From Planctomycetaceae bacterium (lineage in GTDB: Bacteria; Planctomycetota; Planctomycetia; Planctomycetales; Planctomycetaceae): a DNA stretch of 64,000 nt. Positions 9,238 through 19,334 of the stretch are shown in pieces (position 1 is the first letter of the stretch; the number at the start of each line of letters is the position of its first letter). The stretch is from NCBI GenBank assembly GCA_024742875.1, contig JANSXP010000001.1, forward strand, positions 496,001 to 560,000, given 5' to 3'. The position numbers were made by a program, and so were the translations under genes. A model generated the notes under the pieces. That model did not search any database and was not told the DNA's origin. It worked only from the letters and a program-made list of their open reading frames with translations.

Positions 9238-11028
9238 CTACTGGTTCTTTGTCGGCGGTGGGTCGAACTGCGCTCGATAGGTTTTGTATTCCGACCACGT
9301 CAGTTTGCCATCGCCGTTCGTGTCAGCTTCCGGGTGTTTGCGAAAGTAAGCGTCTTTCCACTGTTCAGCATCCGGTTTCGTCTTGTTGGGCTGCCAGGCG
9401 GGTTGTGGCGGGATGGCGTCGGCCTTGGGCAGGCGGGACAGCAGGCGCTGCCGCAGTTCCGTGAGCTGCTGCTGGTGCTCCGGCTGCCCCGCGAGGTTGG
9501 TCCACTCGTGGGGATCTTCGGTCGTGTCGTAAAGTTCTTCTTTGCCGTTTTCGTAGCGGATATACCGCCATGATTTTGCCCGCAGGGAGTAGCTTTCCGC
9601 CGCGGGCACATAGCTCATGCGCCACTTGTACAGCGCGGTCAGCGCTTCGTTCGGCCCCGTCCAGGTGCCACTTGCCGGATCAGCCAGGAGAGGCTTCAGG
9701 CTGTGGCCATCCAGTGCGTGGCCCTGGGCGTTCTTTTTCGTTTCGCCCGTCAGCTCACACAGATCGATTAGTGTCGGGTACAGATCAATCAATGACACGG
9801 GCGTGTCGCAGTCTGCGTTGGTGGCCATCCCGGGAGCCCGGATAATCAGCGGCACCTGTGTGCTCTCCTGCCACAGTGAATTCTTATAGAGATAGTCCTT
9901 CTCGCCCATGCCCCACCCGTGGTCGCTGGTGAGGATGACGATGGTGTTGTCGGCCAGCGGTGTGGCGTCCACAGTATCCAGAATGCGTCCGATCTGCTCA
10001 TCCACTGAGGCCACGCTGGCCAGGTAAGCCTGAATGAACCGTCGCAGGCCTTCTTCCCGTGTGGGGTAGGAGGTGACCAGAGCGCGAAACAGCCGAGTGC
10101 CCATGTCCTCGGAGCGGGGAGACTCCGGCTCACGACCATTGGGCAGGCCGCGGACGGAACTGGCAAAGGTATCGTCCACATCGTGGGGGCGAATGACGGG
10201 CAGGTCGATGTCTTCCAGCGGGAACAGGTCAAAGAATCGCTGCGGCACAATGAGTGGTGTGTGGGGGCGAATGAAGCCGACGCTCAGGAAAAACGGCTGT
10301 TGACTGGTGCCGTCTGCCAGTCGCCTGATGTTCTCCACGGCCCAGTCGCCATTGCGTTCGTCGGGTGTTTGATCCCGGTCGGACTGGGAGTCCACTCGCA
10401 GCGGCTGGGCAAAGTTTCCCCAGCCGCCGTTCTGCCATCGCACCGACTGGCCGTCAGGCGTGGTCCGATTGCTCAGGTTGACGAACGGGCCAAACGAGCC
10501 GTCGATGGCGCCGATGTCGCGAAACGGAGCCGGGACATCCGGGTGGGCCACTTTTTCACCGTTGGCGAATGCGAATGGGCCATAGTCCGCACGATTTCCA
10601 AACTGCTGCCATTCCTGTCGTACCATGTGGTGCATCAGCTTGCCGGTCCCCAGCGTGCGATAGCCGTTGGCACGGAAGTGATCCATCAGCGTGCGGGAGT
10701 TCTTCAGCACCGGATACGTGTCCCATTTGGTGAACCCGTAGCAGCCGGAGTGGTGCGGAGAGACGCCCGTGAACAGCGCAGCGCGAGAAGGTCCGCAGAT
10801 GGGAATCGCGCAGTGCGCCTGCGTGAAGCGGACACCGCTGCGGGCCAGTCGCGCCATGTGGGGCGTGATGGCGTCCGGATGTCCGCCGTAGCCTTCGACG
10901 TAGTCATTCAGGTCATCGCAGATGATAAAAATGACGTTGGGCCGCTCGTTGGCCACTGCTGGAGCCACGACGGACAGGAGTGCCAGGCAAAGTCCCGCAG
11001 TGCGGACAACCGTGTTAATGAGAGGCAT
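9238..11028 (-). CDS. Secreted sulfatase with a C-terminal EF-hand loop
   Basis: The 596-residue protein begins with a signal peptide (MPLINTVVRTAGLCLALL) when the ATG at 11028 is used; this start overlaps the upstream sulfatase stop by 14 bases. Metal-site CDDL lies near residue 37 and the sulfatase signature CGPSR at 78-82. After the sulfatase fold, residues of about 569-580 read DTNGDGKLTWSE, a full 12-residue EF-hand calcium loop, an unusual addition that may help stability or attachment. It is cotranscribed with the sulfatase upstream, probably acting on the same sulfated glycan. Confidence 0.9.
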   Translation of the reverse strand: MPLINTVVRTAGLCLALLSVVAPAVANERPNVIFIICDDLNDYVEGYGGHPDAITPHMARLARSGVRFTQAHCAIPICGPSRAALFTGVSPHHSGCYGFTKWDTYPVLKNSRTLMDHFRANGYRTLGTGKLMHHMVRQEWQQFGNRADYGPFAFANGEKVAHPDVPAPFRDIGAIDGSFGPFVNLSNRTTPDGQSVRWQNGGWGNFAQPLRVDSQSDRDQTPDERNGDWAVENIRRLADGTSQQPFFLSVGFIRPHTPLIVPQRFFDLFPLEDIDLPVIRPHDVDDTFASSVRGLPNGREPESPRSEDMGTRLFRALVTSYPTREEGLRRFIQAYLASVASVDEQIGRILDTVDATPLADNTIVILTSDHGWGMGEKDYLYKNSLWQESTQVPLIIRAPGMATNADCDTPVSLIDLYPTLIDLCELTGETKKNAQGHALDGHSLKPLLADPASGTWTGPNEALTALYKWRMSYVPAAESYSLRAKSWRYIRYENGKEELYDTTEDPHEWTNLAGQPEHQQQLTELRQRLLSRLPKADAIPPQPAWQPNKTKPDAEQWKDAYFRKHPEADTNGDGKLTWSEYKTYRAQFDPPPTKNQ

Positions 11029-12361
11029 GGCGTTTCCAGTTGGTGATTGACTGCTTAAGTTGCTGCACGATCTCGGGCTTGTCGGCCGCCACGTCGTGCT
11101 GTTCGTGCGGGTCCGACTGCACGTCATACAGGCGGGTGGGCGCCGTATCCCAGGCGTGCACATTTTTGTATTTGGTGGTGTCACGACCTTCAAAACGCTG
11201 GATGAGCTTCCACCGCGCGCCGACGCACCACAGATATTTCTGCGTGTCGTCGGGATTGCCGAGCGTCATGTTGTGAATGGCGTGGGTCACACCAAACACC
11301 TGCTGACGATCGCGGCGAACGTCTTGATTCATCAGGTTAATGCCCGGCAGGTCGGCGGGAGCATCCACGCCGGTGGCAGCGACAATCGTGGGGAACAGGT
11401 CAATGGCGTGGGCCAGATCCTCGCACTGTTCAGGCTTCACGCGTGCGGGCCAGGACACCATGATGGGTGTGCGAATGCCGTTTTCATACGGGCTCCCCTT
11501 GGAACGCAGAGCAAAGCCTTTCCACGTTTTCTGCTGAGGATCTTCTGCATTGGTGCTGGTGGCCGCCCAGCCGTTGTCGCAGATGAACAGCACGAGCGTG
11601 TTGTTTGCGACGCCCTTCGCGTCCAGGTGATCCAGCAGCTGGCCGCACGTTTCATCAAACCACTCACACATGGCGTAGTATTTGGCCACGTCGGTCGCGC
11701 GACCGTCTTTCGTGTACTTTTTGAGCAGCCTTTCGGGAGGGTTGTGGGGCGTGTGGGGCAGGAAGGGCGCGTACCACACGAAGAAGGGCTTGTCAGCCGC
11801 CACGGCGTCATCGATGAATTGCGTGACGGGTCGCATGCCTTTGCGGCCGATGCTTAACCCCGCATCACCGTGGCGTCCGCCCCGCTGAGGATCGCCGTGT
11901 GTCATGCCGTGCGTGAAGCCGCCGTCAGCAAACGAACCTTCCCACCATTTTCCCGACTGGTGGGCCAGATAGCCGTTGTCCGTCAGCAGGCGAATGAAGC
12001 TGGGCTGAGTGTGAAACTGCTGTCGCAGCGGCACGTCCAGCGCGGCGCGGTTGTTGCGACCATCCACATCGTTGCCCGTGACACCATGCTGAAACGGATA
12101 ACGTCCGGTGATCATCGACGCCAGCGAAGGACGACACAGCGGCGAAGCCACATAACCGCGGGGGAACACCAGACTGCGGGCTGCCAGTTTGTCCAGATGG
12201 GGCGTCTGGATGTCTGGATGTCCCATGAATCCGTAATCGGACCAGGCCTGGTCATCACCGAGAATGAGCACCACGTTGGGACGTTCGGCCAGGCAGTCCG
12301 CACGAAGACTGAAAATTGTCAGCAGCAGAATGGGTATTCTGGAGATCAGTGATATTTTCAT
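11015..12361 (-). CDS. Secreted sulfatase-family protein with CRPSL in place of CxPSR
   Basis: The 448-residue product starts at ATG 12361, with AGGTGGG just upstream, and has a signal peptide (MKISLISRIPILLLTIF). The metal-site GDDQ lies near residue 36. The modification motif reads C76-R-P-S-L80: the Arg that formylglycine-generating enzyme normally requires is Leu. The rest of the fold, including FICDNGWAA and DLFPTIVAATGVD, is intact. Variants of this kind occur among planctomycete sulfatases, so the protein may still be active, or may use Cys or another hydrolytic chemistry. It is the first gene of a two-sulfatase unit. Confidence 0.88.
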   Translation of the reverse strand: MKISLISRIPILLLTIFSLRADCLAERPNVVLILGDDQAWSDYGFMGHPDIQTPHLDKLAARSLVFPRGYVASPLCRPSLASMITGRYPFQHGVTGNDVDGRNNRAALDVPLRQQFHTQPSFIRLLTDNGYLAHQSGKWWEGSFADGGFTHGMTHGDPQRGGRHGDAGLSIGRKGMRPVTQFIDDAVAADKPFFVWYAPFLPHTPHNPPERLLKKYTKDGRATDVAKYYAMCEWFDETCGQLLDHLDAKGVANNTLVLFICDNGWAATSTNAEDPQQKTWKGFALRSKGSPYENGIRTPIMVSWPARVKPEQCEDLAHAIDLFPTIVAATGVDAPADLPGINLMNQDVRRDRQQVFGVTHAIHNMTLGNPDDTQKYLWCVGARWKLIQRFEGRDTTKYKNVHAWDTAPTRLYDVQSDPHEQHDVAADKPEIVQQLKQSITNWKRHASH

Positions 12362-12589
12362 GGGGCCCACCTGTTGGAAGAATGCAACACACACATCCCA
12401 CCATAGCAGGGCGCCGGGCCGAGCGGCCAGTTCAGCGGACCAATTGCCAGCGATCCGGGGATTCGTGACCGCACCTGTTTTAACGACCCTGGGGGGCAGT
12501 ACAATTGGTTCCCGTGTTGATGAGCAATCTGGTGCTTCGTCCGCCGTCCAGGCTTTCCGTGGCATCCGCCGTGTTTCAGGAGTGATGAG

Positions 12590-15500
12590 TTGGATTTCGT
12601 CCGCAGATTTGTCAATCAGTTTCGCACGTTTCGTCAGGTCGCCTCCCGTCGTTCGCGCCGTCGTCTGCTGCAAATTTCGCCCGAACAGCTGGAGTGCCGC
12701 GCGCTGCTGGCGGCCGTCACGGATGCGGGCAACACGCTGCGGATCGAACTGGAAGCGGGAGAGCAGCTGGACATTCAGTCCAACGGCAGTTCGTACACCT
12801 TCGGCTCCAGCAATGCTGTGTTTACCGATGGTGGCGTTTTCGACGCGGGCGATTTCACGGGCTTCGGCTCTGACAATCTGACGCTCGTGCAACCGCCGCA
12901 GTACGTCACAATTCAGATTGTGGATGCAGCGGCAGGCGCTTCCGTGGAATTTGTGGCCCCCGGGGCCGGTATCTTCCAGCACGAATTTGACATTGTGCTG
13001 GATGACCTTGCAGCACCGGAGGCTTTGATATTCACGGGCGGTGCGTCCTTTGGCAGCTACCCTGTGAATGCCACGGTTGATGGAGCCATTGTGATCGGCA
13101 ATGGCGCACAGTTGTGGACCAGCGACGGTGGAATATCGCTCACCGCCGTTAACCAGACAGATGGGGCTGTTGTGAAACGCGGCATCACGGTGACCGGGGG
13201 TGAGATCACCACAACCGGCTCTGGTGATATCGTGCTCAATGGCACAGCGTCTGGTGGAACTCAGTTAGATAACCTTGATGGAGTGGCGATCTCTGCGACA
13301 TCAACGGTCCAGTCCACTTCCTCCGACACAGATGCCGGCGAGATTCGTATTACAGGCCTCTCTGGTGGTGGAGACGACTTTGAAACGGGCGTGTGGATCG
13401 CAGATTCCACGGTGACCAGTGTGGTCGGAGCAGTCGCCATTGATGGCACGGGGGCCGATGGTTCGGGGACGGACCATTTTGGTGTGAGTATCAGTTCCTC
13501 TGTGATCTCATCGACGGGCACCGGCAGTAGCGCCGCATCAATTGCCATTCATGGTGCGGGCGGTGCGGGTACTGACTTCGGAGTGGGCGTGGGCCTGCTG
13601 AATGGCTCTCGCCTGAGCACAGTCCTCGGTGACATCACGCTGGATGGTCGCGGAGGTGATGGCACAGGACACAGTAACAATGGTTTTCGTATCAGCGATT
13701 CAGTCGTGGAATCAACGGGTGTTGGGGCAGACGCCGGCGACATTCGACTGACTGGTAACGGCGGAGGAGGCACGTCGTTCGGCACCGGTGGAATCATTGA
13801 GGGGAACGCCACGCAGATCAGCGCCGTGGATGGCAATATCGAGATTTCAGGAGATGCAGGCTCAGCCGTCTCTGGTGAGAGTAATCGTGGTGTGTCCATC
13901 GGATCCGGCATCCATGCGACTGGCACGGGCTTCATTTCGGTTACCGGAATCGGTCGCAGTGGAACCGACTTCAGCCACGGAGTCGACATCTTCACCGGTG
14001 CCGAGTTCAGCACGCAAACCGGCACCATTTCCATCACCGGTACCGGAGGCAGTGGTGCGGAATGGAATTACGGTGTGTCGATCCGAGACACCCATATCCA
14101 GTCTGTGGAAGGTAATTTGGTGATCACGGGGAACGGCGGTCAGGGAACCGAGGAGAGCAATCGCGGGATTGATCTTTCCGGCGACTACCGGCTGGAATCG
14201 ACGGGCACCGGGCCAGATGCGGCCGATATTCTGCTGAATGGAACGTCCGGCACCGGGACAAACTTCAACATCGGCGTCGTCTCGTTCAACCCGGACACTC
14301 CCAACGACGGCATTTACAGCGTCGATGGCGATGTTGTTATTGTCGGTTCTGCGGTGGCGGGAGCCACCGGGCACAATAATCCCGGAGTCACATTGCTGGG
14401 AAGCGTGTCGGTCACGGGGATCGGCAACGTGTCCATCGATGGTACGTCGGCTGGCGGAGCGCATCTGAATCGAGGCGTGCGCATCAACGCCGACTCTCGA
14501 GTCTCGACAAACTCCGGCAGCCTGAGTGTGATCGGCCGTGGCTCGCAGCTGAGCGGCGGCAATGAAAACGAAGGGGTTGTGGTGGTCAATGGCGGCGCCG
14601 TGGAATCGACGTCGGGCGACATTCTGGTGCACGGCATTTCCGGCAGCAACAACAGCCACGGCGTGGAGCTGTTCGGCACTCAGGCGGCTGGTGGTCGCGT
14701 GTATTCGCAGTCGGGCGATATTGAAATCATCGCCGAAGGGCAGGGCAGTGGCGAAAAGGATGATTTCAAACTGTACGCCAACAGCACTGTCGGTGGTCGT
14801 GATGCCAGCGGCGACATCACGATCCGCACAGATACGATTGATCTGGACGCAACCAGCTGGATTCATTCCCAGGGGCCGTTGACGATTCAGCCTCGCACAG
14901 CGGGGACCGCCGATCAGCGGATCACGCTGGGGGCGGCCGACACCGACAGTCGCACAGACCTGAATCTTACGCAGCAGGAACTGATGCGGCTTAGCCCCGG
15001 CTTTCAGTCCATCACATTCGGCACGCCGCAACTGGCCGACAATCGCAACTACGTGACCGTCGACGCACTGCCTTTGACCCTGCCTGTGGTTCTGCATGGC
15101 GGGACGATCACGGGCGCCGACGTTCCCGGGGCTGATCTGAATGATGTCACATTCCATGGGCAGGTGACGTTGCCCCGCGGGGGCCTGTCGTCGGCAGCCG
15201 ACGTGACGCTGGCATCCGGTTCTTTGCAACTGAACTTCGCCGGAGACCAGCCGGGCATGGCACCCCTTGGCTTTGATCAGCTGAAGACGACAGGATCCGT
15301 CGACATTTCCGGCGGTGTAGAACTGCTGCCCGTGTGGGAACCTGCCTGGCGACCGAAGGGCGGTGAGAGTCTGACCATCGTGCAGCGCACAGGAGGTGTC
15401 GGCACATTTGCCGGCCTGGCGGAAGGCGCGACCCTGACGTCGTTTTTTAACGCCACCATTTCTTACGTGGGCGGCGATGGTGATGACATTGTGCTGACGC

Positions 15501-18500
15501 TGCCCGCCAGTGTGAATGTGCCAAAGTACGCCCAACTGGATCAGTTTGCCTCCACGGGTATCACGCTCTTTGGTGAAGACCCGGAAGGTACAGCTGGCCA
15601 TTCGGTCAGTGCGGCTGGAGATGTTAACGGTGATGGCCAGCCCGATTTTCTGGTGTCTGCAAACTTTGCACAGGGACCAGGGGACGCACCCGAGAGCAGC
15701 GGATTGGTGTATCTGATTTACGGACGTCCCGATCTGCCATCGCAGATTGATCTGGCCGACATCGACCAGTACGGCGTGTTGTTTGTGGGGGCAGGTTCAT
15801 ACGACACCACAGGTCACTTTGTGGATGCGTCCGACTTCAATCAGGACGGCTATGACGATGTGCTGATTGGCGCTTTTCGTCGTGAAGGAATCAACAATGA
15901 ACACGACGCGGGCGGTGGCTATGTGATTTGGGGCGGAGCCAGTCTGCCGAGTGTGATTGATTTGGCCGCACTGGGGAGTCTGGGAGTGACGATCTACGGG
16001 CCGGATCCCGATGATCTGGTCGGCAACCCGGTGGCACATGTCGGTGACCTCAACGACGATGGCTATCCGGACTTCGGACTGGGAGCCATCTGGGCGGACG
16101 GTGAAGACAACACGGGCGAACGTGTGGGAGAAGCGTACATCGTCTATGGAGGCGCCACACTGCCCGAACAAATCGACCTGGCGACGGTGACGTCGGGAGT
16201 AACGCGGATCTATGGCCATCAGTCCGACGATGAAACGGGTGTTTCCGTGGAGCGACTCGGCGACGTGAATGGTGACGACATCGATGACCTGTTGATCGGA
16301 GCCCGGTATGCCGACGGGCCCGGCGACGCTGCGTTTCGTGCGGGCGAGAGCTATATCATCTACGGATCGGCCACGATCCCGGAAGTCATACGTCTGGGGA
16401 GCGACGCAGATGTCACGATTTACGGTACGGACGCCTATGACTTCAGCGGCTGGAGGGCGGATCCCGGCGGTGACGTGAACGCAGATGGCTACAACGATAT
16501 TCTCATCGGCGCCCTGGGCGCGGATTCCGTGAATAATGCGAGGATCAACGCTGGTGAGGTGTATCTGATTTTTGGTGGTCCCGCTCTGCCGGCTGAGATC
16601 CACACCAACAATCTGGGTCACCAGGGGGTCACGATCTTCGGCGCTGACACCAACGATACGGCCGGCCGATCGGTGGACATCGTGGGCGACCTGAACGCGG
16701 ACGGCTACGATGACATCGCGATCGGTGCTGACAACTCCAGCGGGCTGAACGATGCCGTGGGTCTTGCTGGTGAAGTGTCAATTTTCCTCGGGCGCGGGAG
16801 CTGGCCGTCCTCCTTCGATTTGAACGTGGCGGATACAGCCGACTTTACTCTGTACGGCATCGATGCCGGAGATGGGGCCGGCATTCATGTGAGGGGGGTC
16901 GGTGACCTCAACAATGATGGCATCGATGACTTGATGGTGGGCGCCCATAAGGCGGACTCCTGGAACAACTCCCGACCCGACGCAGGCGAAGCCTACATCA
17001 TTTCCGGTCAAAGCCTGTTTGTCCCCGTCAACCCCGTGGTGTATTCCCCATCCGGAACGTCTCGGGAAACACGGCCCACCATCGAGTGGTACGCATCGAC
17101 AGAGGCTGAGTCCTACGAGCTGTGGCTGGAGCACATTGGTGGTGATGCCAATCCAGTGATTAATCCCACGGTGGCAGGAACCAGCTATACGCTGCTGCAG
17201 GATCTGGACATCGGTCGCTATCGCGCGTGGGTGCGGGCCAATAAAGAGGGGGGATCGAAGTCTGTGTGGACTTCCGTCACATTCACCGTGACCGTGCCGG
17301 CCACCATTGTGCCACTGACGTTCACGGGCGATCTCACACCCACCATCGACTGGTCCGACGTACCAGGGGCTGTCGATTATCGCGTGTACATTCAAAATAC
17401 CACCACGCTGGAAACCGTACTGGATGAGCGGGTGTCCGTCAGTCAACTGGACATCACGACCGATCTGGCGTTCGGACGGCATCGCATTTGGGTCCAGGCG
17501 ACCGGTATCAATGGCTTCACGGCCGAGTGGTCGGATTCGGTCGATTATCAGGTACAGCCGCAGCAGCTGGGGCCGTTTGAGCCGACTCTCAACGTGCGTC
17601 CCACATTCTCCTGGACGCAAATGGAGGGAGTCGAATCTGTGCAGCTGTGGGTGCAGCGGGGCAGTACGGTGGTGATCAATGAGACGGGCCTCACGGGCAC
17701 GTCTTACACGCCGTCGGAAGATCTGGCATTTGGTCTGTATCGCTGGTGGATCCGTCCGGTGGCGGCCAACGGTCGCTCCGCTGGCTGGTCACCGCTGGGC
17801 GAATTCAATGTGGGCGGTCAGACCACGATCACCGCGCCGTCCGGCCCAGTTGACAACGGGCTGGCTGTGATCGAATGGCTGCCGGTCGATGGTGCCGTGT
17901 CTTATGAAGTGTATCTGGCGACCACCAGCGGGCAGCTGATTCGGTATGTCGAAGGGCTGACGGGAACCACCTTCGACAGTCCGCCGCTGCAGGATGATTC
18001 CTATGTGGTCTGGGTGCGGTCTCACGCGGACGGGACGCCTGGTCTGTGGAGTCGACCGCTGGGATTTGATGTGGTGTCGGCCGCCGGCCTGACAGCGCAG
18101 CCAGCGGATTCGCAGCGTACGACGTTCGCTTTGAGGCCAACGCTGCAATGGACTGGTTCCAGCGCCGCCACATACAACGTCTATATTACCGGAGGCGCCA
18201 CCACGATATTACAGCAGAGCATCGAAGGTACGCAGTGGACCGTGACGACGGACCTGCCGGAAGGCCTCTGGACGTGGTACGTGCAGGCAGCAAACGAGGG
18301 CGGCCAGACGGGCGAGTGGAGCGATCCGGCCACGATCGACACCTCGGGGCGAGCGATCGTGCTGGCTCCGACCGGAGCGCAATCGGCCCTGCGACCGACG
18401 TTCACCTGGGGCGTCGTGGAAGGTGCAGTCGAGTATATCCTGTATGTGGAAAATCGGGACACGGGCATGCAGGTGCTCAACGAAACGGGGCTGACGGGAA

Positions 18501-18616
18501 CTGAGTTCACGCCGGACTTTGATTTTGACCGAGCTTCGTTCCGCGTCTGGGTGCGGGCGGTCAGCCTGTCCAAAGCGGGGCCGTGGAGTCTGTTTGTCGA
18601 TTTCCAGCTCGTGTAA
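12590..18616 (+). CDS. Giant secreted protein: LEPR-XLL-like N-terminus, beta-helix region, FG-GAP propeller, Fn3-like repeats
   Basis: 2008 residues. The only in-frame start near the beginning is TTG 12590, supported by CAGGAG at 12577-12582. The Arg-rich N-terminus leads to LECRALLAA (about 35-43), matching the LEPR-XLL motif of planctomycete surface proteins. Residues of about 130-780 are Gly/Thr/Asp-rich repeats (STGTGxxAGDIxLxG type) expected to form a parallel beta helix. From about 985 to 1480 there are seven FG-GAP repeats with DxNxDGxxD calcium loops about 72 residues apart, a complete integrin-like propeller. About 1482-2008 hold six Fn3-like repeats with RPTFxW and W-S-x motifs. 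It is probably a cell-surface adhesin or matrix protein. Confidence 0.88.
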   Translation: MDFVRRFVNQFRTFRQVASRRSRRRLLQISPEQLECRALLAAVTDAGNTLRIELEAGEQLDIQSNGSSYTFGSSNAVFTDGGVFDAGDFTGFGSDNLTLVQPPQYVTIQIVDAAAGASVEFVAPGAGIFQHEFDIVLDDLAAPEALIFTGGASFGSYPVNATVDGAIVIGNGAQLWTSDGGISLTAVNQTDGAVVKRGITVTGGEITTTGSGDIVLNGTASGGTQLDNLDGVAISATSTVQSTSSDTDAGEIRITGLSGGGDDFETGVWIADSTVTSVVGAVAIDGTGADGSGTDHFGVSISSSVISSTGTGSSAASIAIHGAGGAGTDFGVGVGLLNGSRLSTVLGDITLDGRGGDGTGHSNNGFRISDSVVESTGVGADAGDIRLTGNGGGGTSFGTGGIIEGNATQISAVDGNIEISGDAGSAVSGESNRGVSIGSGIHATGTGFISVTGIGRSGTDFSHGVDIFTGAEFSTQTGTISITGTGGSGAEWNYGVSIRDTHIQSVEGNLVITGNGGQGTEESNRGIDLSGDYRLESTGTGPDAADILLNGTSGTGTNFNIGVVSFNPDTPNDGIYSVDGDVVIVGSAVAGATGHNNPGVTLLGSVSVTGIGNVSIDGTSAGGAHLNRGVRINADSRVSTNSGSLSVIGRGSQLSGGNENEGVVVVNGGAVESTSGDILVHGISGSNNSHGVELFGTQAAGGRVYSQSGDIEIIAEGQGSGEKDDFKLYANSTVGGRDASGDITIRTDTIDLDATSWIHSQGPLTIQPRTAGTADQRITLGAADTDSRTDLNLTQQELMRLSPGFQSITFGTPQLADNRNYVTVDALPLTLPVVLHGGTITGADVPGADLNDVTFHGQVTLPRGGLSSAADVTLASGSLQLNFAGDQPGMAPLGFDQLKTTGSVDISGGVELLPVWEPAWRPKGGESLTIVQRTGGVGTFAGLAEGATLTSFFNATISYVGGDGDDIVLTLPASVNVPKYAQLDQFASTGITLFGEDPEGTAGHSVSAAGDVNGDGQPDFLVSANFAQGPGDAPESSGLVYLIYGRPDLPSQIDLADIDQYGVLFVGAGSYDTTGHFVDASDFNQDGYDDVLIGAFRREGINNEHDAGGGYVIWGGASLPSVIDLAALGSLGVTIYGPDPDDLVGNPVAHVGDLNDDGYPDFGLGAIWADGEDNTGERVGEAYIVYGGATLPEQIDLATVTSGVTRIYGHQSDDETGVSVERLGDVNGDDIDDLLIGARYADGPGDAAFRAGESYIIYGSATIPEVIRLGSDADVTIYGTDAYDFSGWRADPGGDVNADGYNDILIGALGADSVNNARINAGEVYLIFGGPALPAEIHTNNLGHQGVTIFGADTNDTAGRSVDIVGDLNADGYDDIAIGADNSSGLNDAVGLAGEVSIFLGRGSWPSSFDLNVADTADFTLYGIDAGDGAGIHVRGVGDLNNDGIDDLMVGAHKADSWNNSRPDAGEAYIISGQSLFVPVNPVVYSPSGTSRETRPTIEWYASTEAESYELWLEHIGGDANPVINPTVAGTSYTLLQDLDIGRYRAWVRANKEGGSKSVWTSVTFTVTVPATIVPLTFTGDLTPTIDWSDVPGAVDYRVYIQNTTTLETVLDERVSVSQLDITTDLAFGRHRIWVQATGINGFTAEWSDSVDYQVQPQQLGPFEPTLNVRPTFSWTQMEGVESVQLWVQRGSTVVINETGLTGTSYTPSEDLAFGLYRWWIRPVAANGRSAGWSPLGEFNVGGQTTITAPSGPVDNGLAVIEWLPVDGAVSYEVYLATTSGQLIRYVEGLTGTTFDSPPLQDDSYVVWVRSHADGTPGLWSRPLGFDVVSAAGLTAQPADSQRTTFALRPTLQWTGSSAATYNVYITGGATTILQQSIEGTQWTVTTDLPEGLWTWYVQAANEGGQTGEWSDPATIDTSGRAIVLAPTGAQSALRPTFTWGVVEGAVEYILYVENRDTGMQVLNETGLTGTEFTPDFDFDRASFRVWVRAVSLSKAGPWSLFVDFQLV

Positions 18617-18624
18617 ATGCAGAA

Positions 18625-18660
18625 AGCTGTACCGCGACACGGCGGTACAGCTCAGTTTTT
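18625..18660 (+). terminator. Rho-independent terminator of the giant gene
   Basis: AGCTGTACCGC (18625-18635) pairs perfectly with GCGGTACAGCT (18642-18652) around a six-base loop; five T residues end at 18660. It starts nine bases after the stop codon of the giant gene. Confidence 0.9.
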
Positions 18661-18725
18661 GGAAAGCGTTGACGAAGGCGTTCACAAATCGTTGACTTCG
18701 CAGCGACCAGCCGGGGCGCGGCAGC

Positions 18726-19334
18726 CTAAGCGAACCCGTTGTCGAATTTGACTTCACTCAGTGGCAGCTGCCCGGGTTTGGGCCACGCGTCTTTGGTGCC
18801 CTTGCCGATCGCCACCATGGGACCGATCACGTGGTCGTCCGGCAGGTTGATCAGCGTGGACACTTCATCGAGGTCAAAGCCGATCATGGGGCAGGAATCG
18901 TAGCCCAGCCCCTGAGCGGCCAGCATCAGCGACTGCATGGCCATGCCGATGGATCGCTGGGCTTCATCGCGCTGCAGCGTTTCCCGTCCTTCATGAAACG
19001 GGCCCATCCAGTTGACCAGCAGTTCGGCCACTTCGGTCGGCGCATTGGCCCAGTAGCGGGAGGGCTCTTTCTGCCAGGCCTTGGTGTCAGCCGTGAACAG
19101 CACCAGCAATGAGGCGTCGGTCATTTGCGCCTGGTCATTGCCGAACTCTGTGCGAATCTTCGCCCGCAGCTGAGGATCTCGCAGCACAATGAACCGCCAG
19201 TGCTGAATGTTGAAGCTGGTGGGTGACTGAATCACGGTTTCGAACAGTTTGGTCTCTTCTTCGGCCGTCATCTGATGGTCAGCGTCAAAGTGTTTGACGG
19301 AGCGGCGTTTGTAGATGGCGTCGATAACGTCCAT
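18726..19334 (-). CDS. Nitroreductase-family FMN oxidoreductase
   Basis: The 202-residue product starts at ATG 19334 with AAGGAAA about seven bases upstream. It opens with AIYKRRSVKHFD, the FMN-phosphate binding start of nitroreductases, and has SPTSFNIQHWRFIV near residue 38 and the GLGYDSCPMIGFD segment in its last third. Such enzymes use NAD(P)H to reduce nitro compounds, quinones or enones in the cytoplasm. It converges on the giant gene and has no functional partner nearby, so its substrate is open. Confidence 0.9.
   Translation of the reverse strand: MDVIDAIYKRRSVKHFDADHQMTAEEETKLFETVIQSPTSFNIQHWRFIVLRDPQLRAKIRTEFGNDQAQMTDASLLVLFTADTKAWQKEPSRYWANAPTEVAELLVNWMGPFHEGRETLQRDEAQRSIGMAMQSLMLAAQGLGYDSCPMIGFDLDEVSTLINLPDDHVIGPMVAIGKGTKDAWPKPGQLPLSEVKFDNGFA

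Noticed and set aside
13862-15601. Minus-strand open frame of 579 codons inside the giant gene
   Set aside because: It is antisense to the repeat region of the giant protein, has no motif, and arises from codon bias of the Gly/Thr/Asp-rich repeats.
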